Below, one piece after another: positions 48,301 to 60,300 of a DNA stretch of 64,000 nucleotides. This stretch comes from Episyrphus balteatus (lineage: Eukaryota; Arthropoda; Insecta; Diptera; Syrphidae). How positions within the stretch are numbered: position 1 is the stretch's first letter; every line of letters starts with the position of its first letter. A program made the translations under genes and the position numbers. The DNA is taken from the NCBI RefSeq assembly GCF_945859705.1, contig NC_079135.1:38117679-38181678 (forward strand). The letters are read 5' to 3'. The notes beneath the pieces are model-generated. The model saw nothing but the letters and a program-made list of their open reading frames with translations, was not told where the DNA came from and made no database searches.

Positions 48301-51300
48301 AGTGAAAGAATTGTAAAAAACAAAAATCAATTATGAGCGGAGGAAGCAAAATACTGTTGCAAAGTCGGGATTTTTCGAAATTTCACAAAAACTGCATTAA
48401 ATCGAAAACCGTAAGGATTTGGGATGAACAAGTTACCAAATTCTTAGAGCCCTAAAGTTGGCCTATCAGCATATTTCGTTTGATCCATTACTTTTGGGAC
48501 ACCCTGTATGTATCAGAAAGATTTAAACAGTTTTTTAAAGAAGAAAAACAGTTCTTATAGACAAATTATGTTGAAATAAATTACCAAAAATCAAATTTTG
48601 TCATTGTAATATGTATTTCAAAAACGGAGGCTAATAGAATATTTGGATCAAAGTTCAGCAGCCCTAAAACCTTTAGAAAAGTATATTTTTGTTCTTGAGG
48701 CAAAAAATCTTGGTAACCAGTTTTATTATGTTTGACATCTAAAAGTTATAACCTTCGATATTACCAATTTGTCGAAAAATTGTAGTTTCAAACATTAGAA
48801 AAAAAAACTAGTTTTGATATTATGTACCTACATAATTCTAATTCTGGGACAATATTTACGAGATTAAATTTAAAGTTTCAAGTTTGAGATGTAAGAACTA
48901 TCCTTAAGATAACTTATTTTTGGAAAATGTGCCACTTTGAAATTAACAAAACTAGTTTTGATATAAAACTACTGTTTCGATGAAATTGATTTTGTCTCGC
49001 GCGAGTAAGCGATTTCAAGCGATTTATCGCTCAAGCGAATTCTCTAGAATGTTGTGTTTTCCGTGAACGGGTTTTTGATCGCTAGATGTAAACAAAAATT
49101 GCTCACCAACACACTCTGTCGCAAAAGAAAGGATAAACTTAAATCATTTGAACAATTTATAGTATACATTTACTTTTTTTCACATATTGTTATACATACA
49201 TATGTATGCATCTTAATTTTGTTTAAACTTCAAAAATTGAGTTTGAATTGAAACCAAAATTTCAATCGCTTTATTCACTTATAAAAATAAAAAAGTACTT
49301 AAAATCCACGACTCTTGTGATACAACTAAAAATGTAAAATGATTTTGTTCCACACAACTATTCCTTAGAAGTCTCAAGAATTTGTAATTTGGTAAAAATA
49401 TGAGTTATCGAATTAAATCAAATCAAACTCTGATGGTTGTTGGAATGCTACATTCTCGGCTCAATTTTTGCAATAACCCAAAAAATTCCCTGAAAATATG
49501 ACCTCTTCGTATTAAAATTAAGTACTCGCCCTCCGCGTGTGAAGATTTCACATTTAAAATACACGTAAACAAGAGCTTTAATGTTTCTTGTCTTCAATAA
49601 GCCAAAATAAAAAACATTACCTACTCAGAAATAAACGATCTAAAAATGTGCATAATAAACCATTTAAAATGTTGAGCCTTTTGGTTATGTTATGTATGTT
49701 TGTATGTAAATTTATTTAGCTTTTCAACTATTTTTTACAAATCATATATATATATTTACATTAATTTTTACTATATGTTATCTGTATTAAGAGAGCTTTT
49801 ACAGCAAATAAATTAAAAATAAATAATTTAACAATTTTTAAATAATAGGGTAAACTTAATATGAATCTAGTGTTATAATTTGCATTTATTATTAAGTTAT
49901 ATTGCGCCGACTTTTTATATGAGCTATAATTTTTCGTTTGAAAATGTTTAAATTTAATTCAGTCTTTAATTCGTTTGGTAGATCATTGAAGGTTTGAAGT
50001 CCTTTGTAGAAAAGACTATTCTGACTTGCAGTTATTCTTGCCATAGGTAGGTAGTCTAAAATCTTGATTATTTCTTAAATTAAAGGGTTGCACATTACCA
50101 ACATAGTTTAACAAACGTGACAAATAAATCGGCATGAGATTGTTTTTTTATTTTGAAAATAAATACTAAAACATTCAAAAGGATTCTTTCTCTAACATTT
50201 AACCACATCAACACATCCAACATATGACATATAAGATATAAATATTGCACTTTAATATGATTCTCATTGCTTTGTTTTGTAGTATTTGGAGGCTATTTAA
50301 CATACTTTGATATGACAAGAAAATGACAGATGAACAATATTCAAAATGAGGTTTTATAATTACATTAAATATTTGTATTGCACTTATTGTTGATATGTTT
50401 TTACGAATTCGTTTAAGTAGATTCATTTTTTTAACAATTTTCTTTTTAATATAATCAATATGTTCGTTGAATGTTAACTTATTATCTATGACAACACCAA
50501 GATATTTTATATTTGTTATTACTTCAAGATTTTGACCATCAACTTTTATATTCACAACAGAATCTCTTGTTAAATTAATTAATTTTGGTTTTTGCAACAT
50601 TAAGTTTTAATCTATTTGCTTTGAGCCAAAAAACTAAGGTTATCTAAATCAAATTGAATTTTCATTAGACCATCGTCTAGGTTGTTACATTTTAAAAACA
50701 ATAAACCATCATCTGCAAATAATGCACATTCACTATTTCTAAGTATTTTTGTGATATCATTAATATAAATGTTAAATAAAAATGTTCCTAAAATAGAACC
50801 TTGGGGAACGCCAATATTGATTGAAACTTCCTCTGATAGTACGTTATTTATTTTCGATGCGATCTGACAGATACGAATCCATCCAGTTTAAAGATTCTCC
50901 ACGAAGTCCATACTGCTCCAACTTTTCGAATAAGATTGCTCTGTCAACTGTCTCAAATGCTCGTTTTAAATCGAGGAAAACACATATTATATTCGTTTTC
51001 GTATCGAGTTGTTGTTTCCAATTTGCGATTACCATATTAAGTGCACTTTCACATGAATGTTGTTTTCTGAATCCGGACTGGTTTTCAATTATCAACTTAT
51101 TATTTTCGAAAAATGATTCCAGTTGAATATACGCAACTTTTTCAAGAACCTTCTCATAGATAGGGGGGGCATTAATTGGTTTAAAGTCTTTGCACTTTTT
51201 TGAATTTTTCACTTTCGGGATTGGGGTTATTTGAGACATTTTCCAAGAGTTTCGGAAATTCACCATCACTAAAAGACTGGTTTATTATTTTCACAAAAGG

Positions 51301-54300
51301 AGGACCAATACAATCGATCATGTCTTTAAAAATTTTTATATTGATGTAATTAGGATCTCGTTTGTTTTTAATTTTATCAAATACTTTTTTTAAATCAGAC
51401 AACTGTATACCAGAAAAATTGAAAGCTATAGGGTTTCTTGTAATATAATTTACGAATGGAGCATTAGGGATAGAGTCACTGATTTCTGTTATACTTTCAA
51501 CAAAATACTTATTGAACCTGTTGGCTATAAATAAATTGTCATTATAATTTACACCTTTAAACATTATTTCAGTGATTACCGATTGTTTTTCTTTGAGAAC
51601 AAATTGTTTTATATTTCTCCACATTGATTTTTGATCAGATGAACTGTTTATTTTATTTTTGATAAAGTTACTTTTTGCTTTATTTATCTCATACTTGTCA
51701 TGGTTTCTCAAATGTTAATAATTATGAATACCTAACAACTGCAACGCCGTATTTTCGTTAACAGATTTTTTTAAAAGTGATTAAAAAATCACTTTGAGCA
51801 TTTTATTCATCAATTTCAGTCGAGACCATAAGAAGCTTTTTCGAGAAAATCAATTATTTTTATTTTTACCATTTTTTTAAACTTATATGAAGCAAGAAAT
51901 ATGCTTGTTTTAATAAATAAATTTGCTCTATCTCCCGTGCGAGAACAACGGTAAGCTATAAGACAATTTTTTATTTGCGATATATGTAAGTAAGTATATC
52001 AAGTTTTGCATTCGTACAAAAAAAAAAGTTGAGATAACATTTTTCCATGACATTACGATGGTAGACAATGCCAAAAAAGTGGGTCCCGGAAGTCCGTCTG
52101 TCTGTATAAGGAGCTACAGCCTAAACGGATGGACCGATTAGACTTCAAACTTGGTATGTAGCATTTTTTGGAGACTCTCCGGAGGGGTTTTTGGAATTAT
52201 TTTTTTGGACCAAAAATAACGGTACTTGTCATATACCGATTTTAGTGAAGTTGAAGTTGCTCAAAAACGGCTCCAACGATTTTGTTTAAAAAATTCAAAT
52301 GTAAGTTTTAACACAAGGTCTACCTTTAATTGAAAAAAAAAATTTTGAAAATCATTATTAACGGTACCTGCCATAGAACCGTTTTATTTTTAAATCCGAT
52401 TTTTTCCGTAACATCCTATTCAATTTCAACAACGAAACTTTTTGTGAAGAATCACTTATATAATTCAAATATAAGCCAAAAATAAAATTTTGAAAAAAAT
52501 AATTTTTGGCTTTTTAAAAAAATTTTGAAAAATTTTTTTTTTGAAAAATCAAATTTTCGAAAACATTGTATTTTTTTGAAATTTTGGTTTAAGATTATAA
52601 ACGATATATTTTTATAACAATATATTTTATTACTATTTTATTAGAAAAAGAAACGTTAATTAAATCAAATAAAGAAATAGCTTATTTTATATCAGACTCA
52701 TCAGAGCACGACTCGTCTTATCTACCAAACTCTTCTCCATGTGCCTATTCCAATTCGTAATCATCGGCTGGCGACTTTGGCCTGAAACGATCTGGAATTG
52801 GGCATCCAGAGTTGTTACAAGATGTTGATTAGTGATTTCTACAAAATGGCATACCTACCAATTTTATTTTAAAACTTTTTTTCCAAGAAATTATTTATAA
52901 AAAATTCCCTTATTTTTTAAGCCTGAGCAATGAGCATCCAAAACAGAAATTTAAATCTTACTATTTTAAAAAACAACAAGGTCTTCTTACTTAATTTTTT
53001 TGAGTAGTTATAGATTATACTTAAAAACACAACTCACAAAAAAAACATTAATTTAATTGTATTCAATTCTAATGGTATGAAAACAACTTTGATAGCCCAA
53101 AATCCAATTTTCCTTAAGAAATTATATACATAAATATTGTGTTAAAGTAGGATGACTTAAAATAAAAATAGATTTACTGCTTTTATTATACAAATATGTA
53201 CATAAGTGATGTGCGTAGTGCGTATATTAATAAGGTCACTATAACATATTATTCAAAAATATTTTAACTACATATTTGAGTTTTAAGGGCTTCCCAGTTT
53301 TCTTTTAGTTCGTATTAGCAGTATCATACAATCATTTTATATAACAATTTTTTTATAATTTCTTTTGCAGGACAAAAGTGCAAGCACAAAGAAAATTTGC
53401 TCAAGGACAAAGTGCACCAGCATCATCGTACAGTGCTGGATTGGCTTCATCTTCAACAGCCGCAGCTGGTGTCAGTACATCATTGGGCAATTCATCAACT
53501 CAAGAAAATCGTGAACCACCAACAGAAATTTTGCCCAATAAAAGGCCAAAAACTGAAGACTTTTTAACATTCCTTTGCTTTCGTGGAACATCGGCTTTGC
53601 CTGCACATTTAGATTTTTTAAATCAAAACACATCGCAGGCTCCAAAAGATGAATCTCAAGATACGAATGATAAATCTAACGAAGATACAGAATCGTCACC
53701 AACGACGAAAACAAACGTTCAAAAATCTACAAGATCATCGTCTACCAAAAAGAAGGACAAATGTGCAACAGTTGATGAAAGTTCAACATCGACCTTAAGC
53801 GTAAAGAAAACTGAAACCAAAAAATCTACAACAAAGAAAAATGAAGAAACAAAAGATGAAAAGGTTATGGCTTTTGCGGTCAGAAAGAGGGCAGAACAAT
53901 TACCCGATGGTAATCGTCGCGGGAGACCACCAAAGGATAAGCTCAATAAATCCAATGACGGGAATCGACGTTCCGTCAGAAATAGAGATAACATCAAGTC
54001 TTTTGCTGAGCTAGAAGACAATGAATCTGAAACAAATGATATAGAAACAGGCTCTGTAGGCAGTGTGACTAAATCGGACAAAACACCCCAACAGAAGGGA
54101 AAACGAGGAAAGCCCTCAAACTCAGCTAAGAAGAAACTGGAAACAAGTGCAACGTCTGTTTCACGTGAAGCTCAAGGCCCACCGATTGAAAAACCAGGTC
54201 CAGAAGAACCGGTCTCACAAACAAAACCAACACCCAAAGAAAAACCGGTTATAAAGAGACCGCGCCAAAAAGAAGCTCCCATATTTGTCCCATCACCAGA

Positions 54301-57300
54301 GCCAACCGGGGGAGGGAGAATGACACGCCAACGGGCATTTTTTGAGCCAGTAAAAGTTATACGTCATGAAGAAAAGGAAGACAATGAAGAAAAGGAAAAG
54401 AAGGAGGAAAAGGAAAAAACTGAAGAAAAGGAAGAAGTGCAAAAGAAAAAGGAGCCAGAGAAAACCAAAATCAAAGATCCTACTCCGCCACCGCAACCAG
54501 AACCAGTGTCTAATAAGCACGACGAAGAAGACGTTGTCCCAAATAGGGACGTTTTTGATTTTTCTTCAGAAGACGAACAGCCACTGGCAAAAGCTATCAA
54601 ACTTAAAAATGCAAAAGCGGTCCATGGAAAAAAGTCATCACCAAAAAAACAACCGAAACAAGCTGCCCAAGCTAAAGATGTCTCTCAAAATAAAGAAGAA
54701 AACTCTCAAAAGCCTAAACCAGTCGAAAATGCAAAAGACAAAGTAATTGTAAAATCAGATAAAGTAGAAGAAACCAATAATATTACAACTGAGCCAGAAG
54801 AAGACACAAAAGTTCTACCCGAAAAGATAAAAAAGCCACCTGGTCGAAAGCCCAAAAAGAAGATAATTGAAGAACCAAGTATTGTGTCCGAAAAAGATTC
54901 GAAAGCCTCGAACGAACAAAATAAACAGCAAAAACAGGATAGTGAAAATGATTTAAAGTTATTGCAGCCGACAACAGCAGCAGCTGCCACTAGGCAAAAG
55001 AAAAAGCCAACACCAGAAATTCCGGAAGTCGCTGAACCTGAAGTTCGAAGCGCACGACCATCAAGGAAGACTAAAGAAGCTGCAACAATCTATATGGGGA
55101 TTATTGGACAAAAATTGCAACTAGATGAGTTCGATGACGACGAATTGTCATTAAGCAGCTTTCCCGATCTGCCTAATGTCAAAGAAATGGAAAAAATGGA
55201 AACAGAATTAAAAAAGAACGTCGATCAGAATAAACTCCTACAAAAACAGGCAAATTATGTAGTTGACAAGTCTGAAGAGAAACCAACTTCGCCAATAAAA
55301 AAGGACACTGAAAAGCCTGCGGCAAAAAGGGGTCGCCCGCCAAAAGGCGCCGCTGCCAAAGCAGCAGCAGTAGCTGCTGCGAAACAAAAACTTACAAAAC
55401 CTCTTCAAATAGAGGGAATGCTTCGTAAAAGGGAAGAACCAAAACCACAACCTCCAGATACTGACAAAGACGATGAAGATGAAGACTTCCTACTTAATGA
55501 AGAGGTCAACGAGACTAAGAGAAAACTCGAAAAAAGCTTCAGTGATTCAGATGACGAACCACTGGCTATCAAATTAACAAAGGGTTCCGATGATTATTCA
55601 AAAAAATCCGATAACCCTCCAATAGTAAGGATGCCAAGCATGACATCCATTGAAGAACGAGCTAAAGAGCCAAGACCGGCTCCAAAAATGTTGAATCTTT
55701 TACCAATAACAGCCCCAGCACCTACGTTACAATGCAATGTACCAACTTCATCGACTCATCTTAATTCCAGTCCACTCAAAATAGATGACAAACCAAAAAT
55801 GCCAACTCCTCTACCCACTCCAGTTCCAGCATTTATTCCACGACAACCCACACTAAAAACTCCTCCAGCTCAGACTACAATTCCCCCAATTCAACCAACC
55901 ATTAAATACCAAACACCTCCAACAACATATCCACCCCCAATTGAAGCATATCCGTCTCCAAAAATAAATCCTAACTTTCTAACCCCAAAGTTCGATCGGA
56001 ATATAGATAGGCGTATAGTTTGTTTAGACGGTTCTTCTTCGCTGTCAACAATGCAAAGACCAAGTACCAGTTTTCCATCGCCGTCTCCAGTTAAGTACGA
56101 TATGTCGACTCCGAAAACGCCTAGCACTTCGAATGCCAAGCTTCCTATGGTGCCATCAACAACATCGTCAAATGCTCAGCCGTCATCTGATCCACTTAAG
56201 GATGAAATTGGAAGTATTCTTGCTGCAAATCTGATGCCAAGCAAAGAGGAATCAGGTAAAATATTTGGAATCGCCAGTGTGAGTTTGGCTCAAAGTTCTG
56301 GGCCGGACAACACAAAGTGTACCTTAGGTAAATGTGGTTCAATCCATAAGCCCGTACTTGGTCCAGTTGTTCCAACTGAATCATATCTAGGCGAACAGCT
56401 TTCGAGCAAAGAAAGGCGAAAAGCCAAAGTAAACATGACACACGAACAAATTCAAAAGTGGTTGATAGAATGTTCTTCAAATCCGGATGAGATTCAGGAT
56501 GACTTGGATGATGATTTTGATGATAATCTCCGTCCAAACATGTTTGCAACAACACCTCCGCCAACAAGAGATGACAAAGAGAGCACTTCATTTAGTTCCT
56601 CTTCGAAAACCACAAGAGATTTGGGTAAAAGTGAAAGTGCCTGGTCAGGCAAAGGTCCTTCTTTAAAAGCTACACCTGTTGTAGTACCCAAAGATGACCA
56701 AAGACCCGAAGAATGTTCTTTCTCCTCAGATGCAGGAAACAAAGACTTGAAAGAAAGTCCCAAAGACTACCAGGTGCAAAAGAACACAGTTATGAGTAAG
56801 AAAAACGATACGATCACAAAATCTAAAGAGAAAATGAAAATGGACAAAGCTAAGCAAGAAAAAGAAACCAAGAAGGTTCAGGATAAAGTCTCCAAAGAAG
56901 GTCCTGGTCCCCAGAAGGGTGTCAAACAGCCGAACTCTGCAAATCAACCAGCTACAGCTACTTCTTCTCCGCGACAGCAGAAAAAAACAGAAGATAATAA
57001 GAAAACACCAGCAGTTAACTCGCCTTCAACCAAAGGCAGCACGCCAGCCACATCAAATGCAGCGAAAACTCCAAAACGCACAACAGTTTATAACTCAAAA
57101 CTAAAGGAGACCACAACAACAAGTCATAAGAAGAAAACCCCATTTTCCTATACATTCGGTGCATTTTCGGCAGATAACGAAAAAAGTATTTATTCATTTG
57201 ACAAAGAGGACGACAACGATGCGAAGCTTCCTTTGTCCAAACCATTCCGACGGCAAAGTCGTCGCGAATCTCATACTGAAGATTCCAATCAACCTGATCA

Positions 57301-60300
57301 AGTCGTATTGCAAAAAAATACCACCGTCGCCGTTGAGAAAAAGAATGAAAATAAATCACAAGTCAATGTTCCTGCAGCACAGGCTGCAGAAAAAACAAAA
57401 TCCACAAAAGGTAGCCCAGAAAAAAGCAAACAAAACGCAGAAGCTGCCGATAAAAGTGGCGATGCTAATGTGGGTGATTCTGATTCAGACGTTCATACGT
57501 TCTACATACCCCTTCAAGGAGCTGGAGCAAGTGGTGAAGGCAAACCAGACATGATCCAAGGAGTAGCAGTTAAACTAGGACGAGAAGGTCCCGAAGGACC
57601 CAATCAGAAGGTTGTGATGCATGCGACTCTAGTCACGAAATCACAAATGGGATCGAATTCAAAACCACTTCCTGATTCAATGAATGTCTCAGAAATTGTG
57701 AAAAACCTTTTAAGCTCAAACACTTTGCAAGCAAATAACAAAGATTCAAGTATAGTAGCGCCAATTACGCCACCTACTCCATTCGCCCCAGCGGCGATTA
57801 GTTCCGCTTCTGTTGCTGCTGCGCCGCAACAAACTGCGGCAGCAAATGCAACGGCTGGAACATCAGTTGGAAGCTCAAAGAGTGTGCCTGTCGGAACTGT
57901 TCAGCCCAGATTTAAGTCAAATGAATCGGGTGCAGCACAGCCGAATCATGCATCCGGCTCGGGTGCTTTAACCCGCGTCAATTCAAATTCATCACTTTTC
58001 TCCGGTTCTAATAAATCACGTGGCCAATCAAGCAAAAAGGTCAAAGACGAACCCCCAATAAAAATGTGCAATAATACAGCTTTTCCTCGTCATGATGATC
58101 CAACGCAAATGGTTGAAGCCCCAATATTCCGGCCAACGGAAAAAGAATTTTTAGATCCGATGGAATTCATCGATAGAATAACGCCGATAGCAGCACGATT
58201 TGGCATTTGCAAAATTATACCACCTGCTAGCTTCAAGCCAGAGTGTAGAGTATCGGATGACATGCGTTTTACGGCGTACAATCAGTACGTCCACAAGATG
58301 CTTCACAGATGGGGTCCAAGTACGAAGGAACTGAGTGCAATTAAGAAATATTTAGCAACACAAAGTGTTGTTATGAATCACCCGCCATGGATCGGAGGAA
58401 TGGAAGTTGATCTACCAAGACTTTATCATACCGTTCAAGAGTTGGGAGGCCTTAAAGAGGTTATTGAGAAGAAAAAATGGACTCGAGTGGCTGAAGAAAT
58501 GTGCATTCCTAAGTTAGCGCAGGATCGCGTAACAAAGCTCGATGACATATATTGCAGGTATCTCTTACCGTATGATACATTGTCACCAAGTGAACGTCAA
58601 AAGCTTTTCGATGAGGTGGAAGCTGATTGGGCGAAGCGCGAAGCAAGAGCTAGACGAAATGCCGACCGGTTTGTTAACACTGAGAGTGTGAGTAATGAAG
58701 ATGACGAAGTTTCGAGCGAAGACGATGAAGAGTCGGAAGAAGAAGTTGACGGCGTATCCATGGAGTGCATAGTCAAAGGCCGAAGTATGCCTTTGAGTCA
58801 ATTCTTCCGAATAGCTCGAAATACCATGTCTTTGTGGTTTAAAAATTCAGAGCCTTCTGTGACCGAAGTGGAAGCAGAATTCTGGCGCCATGTTGCTGTT
58901 CGAGATAGCCACGTGTGTGTCCATTCGGGATCGATTGATTCCAGTGGCTGGGGGTATGGTTTTCCTTCTCCTGGACCAAAAGGCAAAGGATCTGTGTGTG
59001 CTCGTCATCCATGGAATCTTAAAGTGTTAACCAATAATGCTGGATCAGTACTACGTTCGTTGGGTCCGGTGATGGGAGTTACTGTTCCAACACTTCACGT
59101 TGGCATGCTGTTTAGTGCGTGCTGTTGGTATCGTGATCCACACGGATTATCATGGATTGAGTATTTGCACACTGGTGCGAGTAAACTGTGGTACGGGATT
59201 CCCGATGATCAAAGTGCAAACTTCCGATCGGCCCTAACTTCACTCATCCCAACTCACATTCAAAACAAAACAATCTGGCTGCCCTGCGACACAGTGATGG
59301 TGCCGCCACATATGTTAACTGATCGCGGGGTGTCCTTGTGCCGTATAGAACAAAAACCAGGAGAGTACGTTGTCATATTCCCAAGGGCCTACACTTCAAG
59401 TGTATCAACTGGATATGTTGTATCGGAAAGTGTCTACTTTGCTACTAGTTCTTGGCTAGAATTAGGAAAAGATGATTTTCGAGTAAGTTAATTTGAAATT
59501 TACCAATTGGAATATATACAAAATTGTATTGATTTTTTTTTTTTTTCAAGGATATCCACGATAGCTGTGAGCCGGCAATGTTTTCATTGGAACAGCTGTT
59601 GTTTGCATTGGCATCTGACCAACGTGTTACGGCTGATGTACTTTCGCAAATGTTGCCTATGATAAACGAGGTGTTTGAAAAAGAAGTTGCCGCTAGGGAG
59701 CAGCTAAAGGTAAGAGCAATTACAAGTCTTGAATAATGATACAGAAGTCGACAAAAAACGCCATCAAAGCGTTTTGAAACGTCTTTTGTTTAAAAATTTA
59801 TTCTTCTTAAGAAAAACAATTCACTTTTAATTTGTTTTAAAAACCTGAAAACAATATTTTTCTTTTGAGAATTATTTAAAATGCATTATCTCCTATTCAT
59901 AGGTTATTCAAGTATTTTTCAACTTTTGTTTAAAATTGCCAATCAATTGCCATTCTTATAATTTTCCAGGAAGAAATTTTTTTTCTCCCAAAACCAATAC
60001 CCCAAATTTCTTTTTTTTTTTTTTTTAAAGGAATATTAATGTCGTTTTCGATTGGTTTCACTCAAGGATTCACTCATTCTGAAATCCAATAAAACAGTTT
60101 GAATCGTTTCCACTCAATTCTGAAAGTTTGTATCGGTGTTAGTGAATAATCAATTAAAAAAATTTAATTTTGTACATTTATTTTCTATGTATAAGTAATT
60201 TTGAGTCGATTCTGATTTGAAATCAAGAAGAGAATTTTACTTCTGAGAAGCGTTTAAGCTGTCATGTTTTTGTGAATAAAACGCTTTCAGAAGGCTTCTG

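Larger units (their letters stand above)
45415..53370 (+). other. Intron 1 of Jarid2
   Basis: GT at 45415 and tcttttgcag at 53361-53370. It contains a 31-bp direct repeat, a hairpin (47259-47382), a foldback element (47430-48506), an antisense LINE relic (about 49850-51718) and a dispersed repeat (51976-52905). The remaining stretches (45420-46430, 48510-49850, 52906-53370) are AT-rich with nothing recognised. Confidence 0.75.

Noticed and set aside
53719..58986. Many ORFs on the minus strand and in other frames over Jarid2 exon 2
   Set aside because: Shadows of the long Jarid2 exon; rich in Ser/Phe/Leu as expected from antisense of Lys/Glu-rich coding.
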